From contig NZ_JAFREM010000015.1 in the NCBI RefSeq assembly GCF_017377575.1, forward strand, positions 62,001 to 126,000: 64,000 bases of DNA, given 5' to 3'. The notes beneath the pieces were generated by a model. That model had not been told where the DNA came from and searched no databases. It worked only from the letters and a program-made list of their open reading frames with translations. Below are positions 28,299-37,689 of the stretch, in pieces. Source of the DNA: Candidatus Enterococcus moelleringii. GTDB lineage: Bacteria > Bacillota > Bacilli > Lactobacillales > Enterococcaceae. How positions within the stretch are numbered: the stretch's first letter is position 1; each line of letters begins with the position of its first letter. Both the position numbers and the translations under genes were made by a program.

Positions 28299-28916
28299 AT
28301 GAAGAAGTATTTGATTTTACTTGCAGGAAGTCCGGCAACTGGCAAAACCTATTTAATCAATGAAATCAAAAAAGTCATTCCGGAGTTGTTTGTTCTAACT
28401 CCGGATGAAGGCAAAGAAATTTTAGCTGATTCAGTGGGTTTTGATAATGCCGCCGAAAAAGCTGAATTGGAAAAACGGGTCTGGAAATTTTACTATGGGG
28501 TGCTGGATTTGTATATGGAAGCTGGCAAACGAGTGATTCTGTCGGAGTATCCGTTTAGTGCTAAGCAAGCGGATAAGCTGCAGGGGTTAGCTGAAAAGTA
28601 TGACTACCAAGTAATTACGGTGCGATTAGTTGCTGACTTTGATGTATTGTGGCAGCGGCGGAAAGTTCGTGATGTGGAAAACGATCGTCATTTAAGTCAT
28701 ATCATGACCCACTATCATTTTGGCGATCAGTTAGCAGACCGTACCCAGGCGGATGCCATCATTACCGAAGAAGAATTCCGTCAGGTGATCCAAGATCGGG
28801 GCTATAATCAGTTCCAATTAGGGGAATTGGTGGAGTTTGATGTTTCGGATTTTAGCAAAGTGGATTATCAGCCGTTTATCCAGAGGTTGAAAGAACGGAT
28901 AGAGGATAATTGGTAA
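28299..28916 (+). CDS. P-loop NTPase, kinase or zeta-toxin-like
   Basis: This 205-residue protein has a Walker A motif GSPATGKT at residues 10-17 and a kinase-like body including VILSEYPFSAKQ and a lid-like RRKVRDVENDRH segment. It belongs broadly to the AAA_33/zeta-like group of small-molecule or sugar kinases. No antitoxin gene is adjacent, so a toxin-antitoxin role is unlikely. It starts one base after the aldolase stop and ends before a terminator. A sugar-phosphate kinase function would complete the pathway; this is inference. Confidence 0.65.
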   Translation: MKKYLILLAGSPATGKTYLINEIKKVIPELFVLTPDEGKEILADSVGFDNAAEKAELEKRVWKFYYGVLDLYMEAGKRVILSEYPFSAKQADKLQGLAEKYDYQVITVRLVADFDVLWQRRKVRDVENDRHLSHIMTHYHFGDQLADRTQADAIITEEEFRQVIQDRGYNQFQLGELVEFDVSDFSKVDYQPFIQRLKERIEDNW

Positions 28917-28941
28917 TTTAATAATAACTTAGTTAAGTGGA

Positions 28942-28985
28942 AAAATCAGAGAGGCATATCATTATGTATTCTCTGATTTTTTTTG
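28942..28985 (+). terminator. Intrinsic terminator of the ascorbate-type PTS operon
   Basis: AAAATCAGAGAG and its complement CTCTGATTTT form the stem, followed by a run of T residues. Confidence 0.85.
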
Positions 28986-29854
28986 CCGTTTTATGAAAGA
29001 CAATGAATGAGCTGCTAAGCACTTTGAATCTTTCTTAGAAGGATAGAAAATATGTCTAGAGAGTGAAGCAAGAGAATTGTCGATTTTATCGATGAATGCC
29101 AATCTAAGACGAATCGCATATCTACAATGGTTGGAATTAATAGAGCTTTTTCACGTTTGTAATTGACTATGCCCAAAGTTTATTATCGATATAAAATAAC
29201 AAATTTTATCGAATGGCCTTTGAATTAATTGGTGGAGCGTATCTTTTTTCTTCTTAAAAGTGATAACTCGCAAGGATGAAAGGTTTGATTGAATGATAAC
29301 GCAGTTTCTGAAATTTTTCTGTATCTATTCAGCACCCTGTGCGATTAAAGAACGTTGAACCTCTTGATTCGATGGAACACCTCTCCCTACATTTTTGCAG
29401 ATATTCTCATCGAAAAAATAATTAATTTGAATTTTTGTTTATCGTATATATTATGAATTAACGTTGACACGTATAAAATATTAAAGTATGCTGATAATAA
29501 GATAAGCCTGAAACACTGAAATGTTACCCGATAATAATTTATTTCGTTATTACAAATTAATATTTTGCATATTTTTGTTTAGGCGAATATTTTTATAACA
29601 AAAGAGTGTTTGTCACTATTTTTTTGTTGCATTTCGAAGAAGATGATATAGATGCAAGCGATTATTAAAGGAAGTGTAATAAACGTAGTCCTCTAGTACA
29701 TATTGCCAAAAGGCTCAATCGTTTTAAAACCTTTCAATTCCTATATTTTGATTCGCAATAAATATCAGCAACTTTTTCTAACTTGAATAGGTGATCAAGA
29801 CTAGTTTCATCCGGAGTGATTTGTCGGAGGTAAGGATATAAAGGAGGGATGAAC
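28986..29854. other. Long AT-rich gap before the WxL locus
   Basis: This region of about 870 bases has no convincing gene. The motif TTTTATCGA or a near variant recurs around 29085, 29190 and 29210. A 36-codon open stretch on the minus strand near 29325-29440 reads like a protein tail but has no start or known match. The last 390 bases form a probable long leader of the surface-protein operon. Confidence 0.5.
29464..29492 (+). promoter_or_regulatory. Candidate promoter of the WxL operon
   Basis: TTGACA at 29464-29469 is 17 bases from TATGCT at 29487-29492. Transcription from here would give a leader of about 350 bases before the large surface-protein gene. Confidence 0.5.
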
Positions 29855-32800
29855 TTGAAGAGAAGCATCATTAGGTTGGGAGCAGTTTGTGCAACTGCTT
29901 TGTTTTTGGGGGCCACGATAGCGGAAACAACTATCAGCACAGTCAGCAACATTAGTTATGCCGAAACAATCGCGGCAATTCAGACAGAAAAAGGACGGTT
30001 CATATTTTCTGAGCCCTCGATTGATGAAGCAGCATCCACGATCCAATGGGAGTTAACATTGACCAAAGCGGTTAGTTCAGAAAATGTTACCAGCCATCTG
30101 CTTATTAGTTTCTCAGATTTTACTGGGATGTCATTGAAATCCGTAACCGATGCGAGTGGCGATCAATTATTTACAGAACAAGATGGTGTTTACTTGGTTG
30201 GCGAAGATGGACAGGCAGCAGAGGAACAACAGGTGATTGTAATCGCTGATTTATTGGATGATGCAACACAAGCAGGAGTAACTGTTCAACCACAAATAAA
30301 AGAAACTACCACAATGATCACCGAAAATAAAGATATTATGGAAGCTAAAATTACAGATACTGAACAAACTTCGGAAACCTACGATCTTTCCTCAGACAGC
30401 GGCAATCGCCTAGAAACCGAAATCCCAACCAATTTAACAGCAGATGCGAAAACTGATACTACTAAGGAATCGATTGTAGATGAAGAAGTAAAGCAATCGT
30501 CGACAGAAGAATCTAAGAGTAATGAATTAGCATTCACGCAACGTCAGAATTCAGTTTTAGCAGATGCGGTTAAAATTAGTACAGTCAGTAATTGGGCAGA
30601 ACTTAAAAGAGCAATCAATGATGGGGCTACGGAAGTTCGGGTAACAAAAGATATTGGACCACCATCAAACAACTGGAGCCAAAAAGGAGAAATTTCGATT
30701 GTACGTCCTGTAAAAATCATTGGTTGGAAGGGTGACGAAACTAGCGGGGAAGCAGTTAACCGGGATTTGGATCCTACCTATAATGATGGCAATCGTAGAG
30801 TTTCCTTTAATGCTAGGCCAGAAGGGGAGCTAGCATTTGATACAGTTACTTTGGGAATGAACACCTTTAACATAAATGCGCTAGTAATTGGAAGTGCTAA
30901 GAAGGTTATGTTTAACAAAGTGACTATAACCCCGCCGTCAGCCAATGGTGCTCGTCAGCCAATGGTAGGTTCAGGGGCAGAGGAGATTGTTGTTAAGGAC
31001 TCCAATTTAATTTCTATCTACTGTGATTATGGCAATGTCAACAGAGCGCTATTTGATGGAATGGCAAAGGTAACTATGAGCGGCAACAACACTTTAACTG
31101 GTTATGGTAATGATTTCACTGTTTTTGATAATGTTGGAAGTGAAGTTTTATTCGAAGAAGATTCTAAGTTTGTTGTAAAAAATGGAGCAGGTACTCAGGG
31201 AAGTGCTCATCATATATTTTGGTTTGGTAGTTTTGATGGTCAAAACAAGATGACTTTCGAAGGAAATACCTCAATTGAAATGGATCGAACCAATACAAGT
31301 TTTGTTGGAGGAAACAGTTTAGTAACCTTGACTTCAGATGTAGCAAGTCTCACCCCTAAGAATGTAGCGAACACAGCAAGGTTAAATTTGTCTAGTGGGA
31401 ATTTTGCGGATAGCTTAGATAGTAATGATATAGCGTTTAAATCAATAAATTTAGATATGACTCAATCAACTGGAACATTCGCGAAGGGCTCTAAAGTAAC
31501 ATTCGATCAAGTAACAGCAGAAATTAATATCCAAACAGTAAATCCTGAAATGAAATTTGTAGAAGCAAGAGAATTTTTAGTAACAAACAACTCCAGTATT
31601 ACTACCCCTGATGGAGGCGGCCAAACCTTTCGATTGTATTATACGGAGGTCAGCAATAGCAAAATGACCGTTGACGGTCAATCGAATATTGATATTGATG
31701 GTGAAGACACCGTAGTTTCTGATGTTGAAACTCCCGTACTAGCAATCATCGATTTTTCTCATGGAAATAATTACGACAAAACTTCCTCCGAATTGACTAT
31801 TGATAGTTCAACTATTTCCCTCAAAGGAAGATCCTATAATAGTGGAGATGATGGTAATAATCAGGAAGGACTGATTGCTATTAAGCAACAGAGATCTTCC
31901 ATTAATGTAATAAACTCTAGTAAAGTAGATCTGAAAAATGATTATGGGACGGCCGTTTTCATGCGTGGAAACGAAGGACAATTCAACATCAAGGATCAAT
32001 CGGAATTTAACGTTGTGTCTGGATCGGGAATTGATCCTAGGATCATTCCTGATGAAGGTGGCAGCAGATTCAATGCTGAAGAATGTTTTCCTGGTATACG
32101 TCTATTCGGATACTCTGGCGGAACGGGAGATGCGAAAGGGAACTATAAGTTTAATATTGATAACGCCTCTTTTGTATTGACTAAAGAACAAGGGAATTTT
32201 AAGTCGGCTGGTGTTCGCGTAGGCGGGAATAGTAATCAAATTAATGTGACCAACAGCGGTGCTTTTGAAGTAACACATAAAGGCAAGGGCAGCAACGAGG
32301 GGATGGACCCCAAAGGTGAAGGTGATCTTGTAGCTGTTCAGTTTGACAATATCCAAAACGAGGAATGGAATCAAGCCAGTTTTACGTTAGGTCGATCTGG
32401 TGTGGCGGATAATAGCCGTGTGCTAATTGATGCTAAAGGCGGTGCGGCCATTCATGCTGGCAAGGGTCAAGGAGAGGATCACGGGATCATTTCTGTTACG
32501 GCAAATCCTGGAACGAATTTCATCGCTCGCGGAAACACGGCAGGGGCAGGAATCTTCAATGCTGCAAGTGATCATGGTGCCCAAGGAATATTAAAATTCA
32601 AATTAGACAAACCTGCTAATTATGAAATTCAAAATTACAACGTCGACGGTGACCTATTAGGCGCTTATCATGAAGGTTCGGAATTAGATGCGATTAATAT
32701 TTTGACATCGCTTTGGAAAACTGGGGCAGGTCATGCAGAAAAGCCAACTGACATTATTTCTAGAAGGGACTATAAACTGTCTGGAAGTGAATTTAAAGCT

Positions 32801-34105
32801 GCTGATCCAGAGGAATTCGCTAACGGTATCAACCAATATTCATATATGAAATCGCAAAGTGATATCCAGGCAAGAGTGACAGACTTCTATCAATCGACCA
32901 ATGCTGATAGCAGTATTTTTGCCAAAATAGAACTTCCAAAACGTGATGAAGAGAATCATTTTGAAACTAGTAAAGATGAACATGGAAGAACAGATTTCGT
33001 TTATGAAGCGGCTAGTTCAACCAACATAGGTGCATTAATCGTTCACTACACGGATCAAGAAGATCAAAAAGTAACAACCTTAGTGAATTCTTTTAATCAA
33101 GGAGGATCGGGAGTCGGCTGGGCACCACAAGACGCCAATATCCGCATTGATTTAGGAGCTGGAAATCATTTGAAGCCGGGGACAACGATTGAAATACTTG
33201 GTTCTTGGTATAAAGGAATGAAGGGAATAGCTGATACGTCTGAACCGGGTGCTAGTGAATATGGAGACTATGCAGCTGATGATTTATTGGGTACGCAGCA
33301 AACAGTAGATGTTTTACCTCCTGAAATAAAGGTGACTACTGAAGAAGTAAAAGCTGAGGCAGATTCTACAATAGCAGGAACGACTGAGCCAGGTGCAAAA
33401 GTTGCTATCTATAGTAGTGATTATACCGAACTAGGCACAACCGAAGCAGCTGAGAATGGTGCATGGACTGCAAAGTTGGATCTCACAAATCTTGAAAAAG
33501 TTTTTGTCTACGCCCAAGATACTTCGGATTTAACAGATGTGACCTTAATTGATGACGGACCAGTAGGGAATCTATTTGGAGATCCGCAGTCTATTAATAA
33601 AGATCAAGGAAATTGGACACTGGATTATGGAGAAACGATTCCTTATCACGATATTTCCTTAGTACCAACAGCTTTTGAAATTCAACTTGCATCTGTGCTT
33701 AAACTGATGCAAGTTCCTAACCTTGACTATGGCTCTCGGACTGTTAATGAGCTGGCAGCCGAGAATTTTACAGCCCCAATCGATCAAGTGGAAAACAAGA
33801 TCGTTGTTTATGATTCAACTGCCAATGCCAATTGGGAGGTTCAAGTTTCGACAAAACCTATTTGGGATGAATCATCACCAGCCATCGCAAAAAGTCTTGA
33901 TTTGCTGGCACTCTATGGAGAAGCTGATCACACCTACCTTAATGAAGGGACTGTTGTTCTTGATAAAGCAACCGCTGCCCAATCGAACAACAACTATTCC
34001 TCTGACTGGTCAGATGATCAGGGAATCCTGTTTGAACTGAATCCTGCTTTGGGGCTCGGAACTTACAAGGGAAAAGTTGAGTTTGTACTAAATGATGGAC
34101 TCTAA
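29855..34105 (+). CDS. Large WxL-type surface protein with beta-helix-like repeats
   Basis: This secreted protein of about 1416 residues has an N-terminal signal peptide (basic MKRSIIRLG, then a hydrophobic stretch). An acidic, threonine-rich spacer runs to about residue 230. The long middle part (about 240-950) consists of short beta-strand repeats rich in N, S, D and G, as in pectate-lyase-like beta-helices. An Ig-like domain lies near residues 1155-1220 (AGTTEPGAKVAIY). The C-terminus has a WxL domain with GNWTLDYGE and ends in a beta strand (YKGKVEFVLNDGL). WxL domains bind the cell wall non-covalently. The TTG start at 29855 is chosen because GGAGG lies seven bases before it, whereas the ATG at 29849 is only one base away. 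It probably acts as an adhesin or glycan-binding protein. Confidence 0.8.
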   Translation: MKRSIIRLGAVCATALFLGATIAETTISTVSNISYAETIAAIQTEKGRFIFSEPSIDEAASTIQWELTLTKAVSSENVTSHLLISFSDFTGMSLKSVTDASGDQLFTEQDGVYLVGEDGQAAEEQQVIVIADLLDDATQAGVTVQPQIKETTTMITENKDIMEAKITDTEQTSETYDLSSDSGNRLETEIPTNLTADAKTDTTKESIVDEEVKQSSTEESKSNELAFTQRQNSVLADAVKISTVSNWAELKRAINDGATEVRVTKDIGPPSNNWSQKGEISIVRPVKIIGWKGDETSGEAVNRDLDPTYNDGNRRVSFNARPEGELAFDTVTLGMNTFNINALVIGSAKKVMFNKVTITPPSANGARQPMVGSGAEEIVVKDSNLISIYCDYGNVNRALFDGMAKVTMSGNNTLTGYGNDFTVFDNVGSEVLFEEDSKFVVKNGAGTQGSAHHIFWFGSFDGQNKMTFEGNTSIEMDRTNTSFVGGNSLVTLTSDVASLTPKNVANTARLNLSSGNFADSLDSNDIAFKSINLDMTQSTGTFAKGSKVTFDQVTAEINIQTVNPEMKFVEAREFLVTNNSSITTPDGGGQTFRLYYTEVSNSKMTVDGQSNIDIDGEDTVVSDVETPVLAIIDFSHGNNYDKTSSELTIDSSTISLKGRSYNSGDDGNNQEGLIAIKQQRSSINVINSSKVDLKNDYGTAVFMRGNEGQFNIKDQSEFNVVSGSGIDPRIIPDEGGSRFNAEECFPGIRLFGYSGGTGDAKGNYKFNIDNASFVLTKEQGNFKSAGVRVGGNSNQINVTNSGAFEVTHKGKGSNEGMDPKGEGDLVAVQFDNIQNEEWNQASFTLGRSGVADNSRVLIDAKGGAAIHAGKGQGEDHGIISVTANPGTNFIARGNTAGAGIFNAASDHGAQGILKFKLDKPANYEIQNYNVDGDLLGAYHEGSELDAINILTSLWKTGAGHAEKPTDIISRRDYKLSGSEFKAADPEEFANGINQYSYMKSQSDIQARVTDFYQSTNADSSIFAKIELPKRDEENHFETSKDEHGRTDFVYEAASSTNIGALIVHYTDQEDQKVTTLVNSFNQGGSGVGWAPQDANIRIDLGAGNHLKPGTTIEILGSWYKGMKGIADTSEPGASEYGDYAADDLLGTQQTVDVLPPEIKVTTEEVKAEADSTIAGTTEPGAKVAIYSSDYTELGTTEAAENGAWTAKLDLTNLEKVFVYAQDTSDLTDVTLIDDGPVGNLFGDPQSINKDQGNWTLDYGETIPYHDISLVPTAFEIQLASVLKLMQVPNLDYGSRTVNELAAENFTAPIDQVENKIVVYDSTANANWEVQVSTKPIWDESSPAIAKSLDLLALYGEADHTYLNEGTVVLDKATAAQSNNNYSSDWSDDQGILFELNPALGLGTYKGKVEFVLNDGL

Positions 34106-34129
34106 AAAAAGGAGAGGATGTAGCGAAGA

Positions 34130-34462
34130 ATGAAAAAGCTTTTAATTGTTATCATCGGTATTTTTTCAGTCAGCTTTTTGTCACTGCTTCCTTTAACGGG
34201 TGAAGCCTCAAGTCAACGATCCTATGTGCATGTGCAGCTGGTAGATAATACAGATGAATTGCCGGCAGCCGGAGACGGCAATTCATCTGGAACTGGCAAA
34301 ACCACGTTACCGCAAAACGGCTCTGCGGCAGCTTCGGAGAGTAACAAAAAATTGCCGCAAACCAACGAAGTCATTGGCTATCTAGCTGCGTTGATGGGAA
34401 CGCTGTTGTTATTGGGTGTAGTGATCATCCTGTTGGCAAGGAGGAAAGCAAATGAAAGGTAA
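34130..34462 (+). CDS. Small LPxTx-anchored wall protein of the WxL locus
   Basis: This 110-residue protein has a signal peptide (MKKLLIVIIGIFSVSFLSLL) and a short Ser/Gly-rich mature part. The sorting signal follows: LPQTN at residues 75-79, a hydrophobic helix and a basic tail (ARRKANER). The motif has N where G is usual, which some sortases accept. Such mini-proteins recur in WxL loci and may give a covalent wall anchor for the WxL complex. Its end overlaps the next gene by 11 bases. Confidence 0.78.
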   Translation: MKKLLIVIIGIFSVSFLSLLPLTGEASSQRSYVHVQLVDNTDELPAAGDGNSSGTGKTTLPQNGSAAASESNKKLPQTNEVIGYLAALMGTLLLLGVVIILLARRKANER

Positions 34463-35015
34463 AGGATTCGGTGCTTTAGTTGCTTTACTCATCTGCAGCA
34501 TTTTTTCTCCTGTGAGTGCCTTAGCCAATGGCGGTCAATCCTCTACGACTATCACGATTTTGCCGCAGCCGATTGAGGTTATGTCGGTTACGAATGTAGA
34601 CTTTGGTCTGGTTGGCACAAATGATGGGGTAATAACCTATCAGGCGTTGGATGATTTTTCGGTAGTAATCAGGAAAAATCAAGAGACCTCAGCTGATTGG
34701 AAATTGATGCTGATTTCTCAGCCTTTTACTAGCGTGGAAGGTCATCAGCTGGAGAATTACGAATACACATTAGGTGCAGGTCAGGTAGAAGCCGATCAAG
34801 AGTGGCTTCCCATAAATATCTGCAGTGAAGTAAAACGCGTCGATGCAGTATCAACCAGTGAAGCAACTGAGGTCGTACGTTTAACGGATCATCAAGGAAG
34901 CGGGACGATTACTTATCGCGTGCCTAAAGAAAATATTTCCCTGATGGTCAAAGAAAACAACCAATTAGGCGATTATTATGCGCCGATGGAATGGGCAATA
35001 CAGGATGTTTTATAA
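34452..35015 (+). CDS. WxL domain surface protein
   Basis: This 187-residue secreted protein has a signal peptide ending near ALANGG and is nearly all WxL domain. The first motif is DWKLMLISQPF, and the end GDYYAPMEWAIQDVL carries the second tryptophan motif, slightly altered. It overlaps the LPxTx gene, showing shared translation. Function is inferred from the domain: attachment to peptidoglycan together with the DUF916 protein. Confidence 0.8.
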   Translation: MKGKGFGALVALLICSIFSPVSALANGGQSSTTITILPQPIEVMSVTNVDFGLVGTNDGVITYQALDDFSVVIRKNQETSADWKLMLISQPFTSVEGHQLENYEYTLGAGQVEADQEWLPINICSEVKRVDAVSTSEATEVVRLTDHQGSGTITYRVPKENISLMVKENNQLGDYYAPMEWAIQDVL

Positions 35016-35065
35016 AATGGATATCAAATGAACTTGATATAAATAGAAAAATGGAGGAATTTAAA

Positions 35066-35686
35066 TTGAAAAAAATCAAACTGTTCGGTTCAATGTTAGT
35101 GTTAATGGCGATTGTGGGGGCTGCTGCTCCAGCGAGTGCAGCGGTAGTTGCAGGTGGAGAATTAGATTCTGATACAACGATTACGATTAAAAATATTGAG
35201 GATGAAAATCACGATGATTACGACAAACTTCAGTTGTTGCAAGTTCCATCGGAGTTTAATTACGGCCCACATGCAGTATCTGCGGGTACAATCAGTGCTG
35301 ATGCTACAGTTACAGGAGATGCTAAAGTAATGGATACTCGCTTTATTACAGGTGAAGATAAAGCGCCAGTTGGAACAACCCTAACTAATCGTGAGTGGGA
35401 ATTATCTGCTAGTTATACACAAGCAGATTTAACAGCGTCTAATACCTTAGTATCACTTGACGTTACTATGGGAGATTCTACAAATGGAGAGGCTACTGGT
35501 ACTTTAGCAACTCTTATTGATGGAGATACTGTACCGGTTGTCACTGTTCCAACAGGAGTGGTGGGTAGTTATGTGTTTAAAGAAGGTGGTAAAGACGGTC
35601 AGATTAAATCAAATATGAAGATAACTGACGCAAATGCAGGTACTTACGATGGCACGATCACATTCGAATTAAACGACACAATATAA
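35066..35686 (+). CDS. WxL domain surface protein, compact type
   Basis: This 206-residue secreted protein starts at a TTG eight bases after GGAGG (35053-35057); the frame continues upstream without a usable site. A signal peptide (KKIKLFGSMLVLMAIVG) ends at ASA. The mature part has the WxL signature REWELSASYTQADL and the closing beta strand YDGTITFELNDTI, the same type of ending as the large protein at 29.9 kb. It is a standard member of a WxL cluster. Confidence 0.85.
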   Translation: MKKIKLFGSMLVLMAIVGAAAPASAAVVAGGELDSDTTITIKNIEDENHDDYDKLQLLQVPSEFNYGPHAVSAGTISADATVTGDAKVMDTRFITGEDKAPVGTTLTNREWELSASYTQADLTASNTLVSLDVTMGDSTNGEATGTLATLIDGDTVPVVTVPTGVVGSYVFKEGGKDGQIKSNMKITDANAGTYDGTITFELNDTI

Positions 35687-35704
35687 GCTCATAGCACAAC
35701 CTTT

Positions 35705-35730
35705 AAGAGAACTAGTCTTCTAGTTCTCTT
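35705..35730 (+). other. Perfect hairpin between two genes of the WxL operon
   Basis: AAGAGAACTAG and CTAGTTCTCTT are perfect 11-base arms around a TCTT loop. No T-run follows, so it is more likely an RNA processing or stability element than a full terminator. It could lower expression of the DUF916 gene relative to the WxL gene. Confidence 0.7.
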
Positions 35731-35751
35731 GGTACATATTTGGAGGACAGG

Positions 35752-36783
35752 ATGAAAAAAATAGGTAGAGTTTTATTCGTTATATTGATTGGATTAATCG
35801 GCAGTGTGAACGTATATGCAGAAGATGCTGCTGACGACGGAGTGGGCTATTCGGTTCGGGCGATGCTCCCTGAGAATCAGCGGGATACCGGACGCTCCTT
35901 CTTTGATTTGCGAATGGCGCCAGACCAAGAACAAGTCATTCAAGTAGAAATCAGTAATGAGAGTGATGAAGCAGCAACTTACGAGATTCAATTAAACAAT
36001 GCATTTACCAACAATAATGTCATTATCGATTATCAAAAAACGGAGAACCCAGTTGATGAAACCTTAGCTCAGCCCTTCGACACAATCGCTAGTGCTCAAA
36101 ACCAAATCAAACTTCCCCCAAAAAGCCAGTCCATCATCGATATTACCTTGAAAATGCCGGCAGAAGAATTTGATGGCATGAACCTTGGCGGCATTCGGGT
36201 TTCAAAAGTTAGTGACAACCAGCAGGCTGAGAATAGTGTCAGTGTAGCTACGGCCTATGTGATTGGTGTCATTCTGACTGAAAACGATACGGTTGTTAAA
36301 CCAGATATGCAATTGAAGAAAGTCACTGCGGATCTTAGAGGATTCAAGCCGCAGTTTGTAGTAAACTTGCAAAATCCACAGGCCATGAACATTACAGATT
36401 TAACGATTGATGCGCAGGTCTATCGCGCAGATTCAGACGATGTTGTCAAAGAAGCCAAAACGACGGATCATCGGGTAGCCCCGAATACAACCTTCAATTA
36501 TTTCATTCCAACAGATGGAGATCCGATGTACCCTGGTGATTATCGTCTCAATATGGTGGCCGAAGATCAAAGCGGCAATCGTTGGGAGTTTGATAAGATA
36601 TTTACTGTTACAGATGAGGACGCTGACCGGATCAATAACGATGCTGTCGGAATTACCGTTGAAAGTAATAATCGCTGGCTGTTCATTGCCTTAGGTATTC
36701 TTAGTGGAATTATTTTAATTCTAATCATTTACTTGATCGTCACCCGCCGCAAGAAAAATCGCAAAGACGGAGAGACAGTTTAA
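35752..36783 (+). CDS. DUF916/DUF3324 cell-surface protein
   Basis: This 343-residue protein has a signal peptide, an extracellular DUF916 domain (about residues 30-150, starting YSVRAMLPENQRD) and a DUF3324 domain (about 155-290). One membrane helix (FIALGILSGIILILIIYLIV) and a basic cytosolic tail end the chain. DUF916/DUF3324 proteins accompany WxL proteins and contain peptidoglycan- and WxL-binding folds. GGAGG at 35742 supports the ATG at 35752. It is the membrane anchor of the WxL assembly. Confidence 0.88.
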   Translation: MKKIGRVLFVILIGLIGSVNVYAEDAADDGVGYSVRAMLPENQRDTGRSFFDLRMAPDQEQVIQVEISNESDEAATYEIQLNNAFTNNNVIIDYQKTENPVDETLAQPFDTIASAQNQIKLPPKSQSIIDITLKMPAEEFDGMNLGGIRVSKVSDNQQAENSVSVATAYVIGVILTENDTVVKPDMQLKKVTADLRGFKPQFVVNLQNPQAMNITDLTIDAQVYRADSDDVVKEAKTTDHRVAPNTTFNYFIPTDGDPMYPGDYRLNMVAEDQSGNRWEFDKIFTVTDEDADRINNDAVGITVESNNRWLFIALGILSGIILILIIYLIVTRRKKNRKDGETV

Positions 36784-36813
36784 TACAGGAAAGAAGAAAG
36801 AAGGAGATAACCA

Positions 36814-37551
36814 ATGTGTCGAATTTTGTTATTAACTAAGTGCTGTTTTGCTGAGCAACAGATCGAACAACAAATTCGCTTGTTAGGTCATGAAGTCTTT
36901 TGTACAAATTCACTTTTAGAAATGCTTATGCGTGGTACAGTACCCCAAGAGTTGTTAAAGGAATTCCAAATTGTGCTGCTAAGCGATACGATCACAGATA
37001 AGGAACGGGGGCGTGTGTTACTTCTTTTAGGAAATCACGTGGACCTGATTATTCAAAAAACTGATGCTTCATTTTCCGAAGAAGAACTGGATAAGCAGAA
37101 GATATCTGGAGTCAAACGATTCTTGTCAAACGAGCCATCAACGGAAACGCTTCGTGAAGTATTAAGTGTTCCGAATGCAATGAGTACAAAATCGTTGAAC
37201 AACCGAGTTGTCTTAATGACAAAAGCCATACCCTATAATGAGCAGGAATTGTTAGAAAATGTTTCTCTATCCCGTTTAGAGAAAGCAGTTTTCCATTGTT
37301 TGTTAGAGGCAGATGGTACTGTTTATTCGCGAGATGAACTTTGTGAGATGATCTGGCATTCAAAACCGACGAATTCCAATCAATCTCAGTTATCTGGCTT
37401 AATCAAACGATTAAGAATTAAGCTTGAAATAGCTGGGCTGGACGGCAGTTGTTTGAAGACTTTATGGGGTAAAGGATATATACTGGAAAAAAATTTGTTT
37501 CCAGAGATGCCAGGTGTGGAGACAGAGGTTCCCGCACTTGCTGCACAATAA
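36814..37551 (+). CDS. OmpR-type winged-helix regulator of the WxL locus
   Basis: This 245-residue protein has an N-terminal part resembling a receiver fold (VLLSDTITDKERG near residue 50) and a C-terminal winged helix of the Trans_reg_C type (about residues 150-225: SRDELCEMIWHSKPTNSNQ, then KTLWGKGYIL). No histidine kinase is adjacent and the phosphorylation site is not clear, so it may be an orphan regulator. Such proteins often close WxL clusters. It is followed by a hairpin at 37566-37600. Confidence 0.75.
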   Translation: MCRILLLTKCCFAEQQIEQQIRLLGHEVFCTNSLLEMLMRGTVPQELLKEFQIVLLSDTITDKERGRVLLLLGNHVDLIIQKTDASFSEEELDKQKISGVKRFLSNEPSTETLREVLSVPNAMSTKSLNNRVVLMTKAIPYNEQELLENVSLSRLEKAVFHCLLEADGTVYSRDELCEMIWHSKPTNSNQSQLSGLIKRLRIKLEIAGLDGSCLKTLWGKGYILEKNLFPEMPGVETEVPALAAQ

Positions 37552-37565
37552 ATAGTTGTTGGTAT

Positions 37566-37600
37566 AAAGAGCATCCTTGTTTTTTGACAGGGATGCTCTT
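37566..37600 (+). terminator. Terminator of the WxL locus
   Basis: AAAGAGCATCC and GGATGCTCTTT form an 11-pair stem with a T-rich loop. The following tract (ATATAATAG) is only weakly T-rich, so efficiency may be moderate. Confidence 0.65.
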
Positions 37601-37689
37601 TATATAATAGAAGGAATTTATCTTGGTCTAGCCCTATCCACGAAAAATTAATAATAGTAAATGAACAATAAAAGAGCTCTTTACTATAT

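Noticed and set aside
28299-28916. Zeta toxin of a toxin-antitoxin pair
   Set aside because: No small antitoxin gene is adjacent, and the gene is coupled to a metabolic aldolase.
29325-29440. A 36-codon open stretch on the minus strand reading NVGRGVPSNQEVQRSLIAQG near its end
   Set aside because: It has no start codon or binding site, is short enough to occur by chance, and no family is recognised. It could be a relic, but this cannot be supported from the sequence alone.
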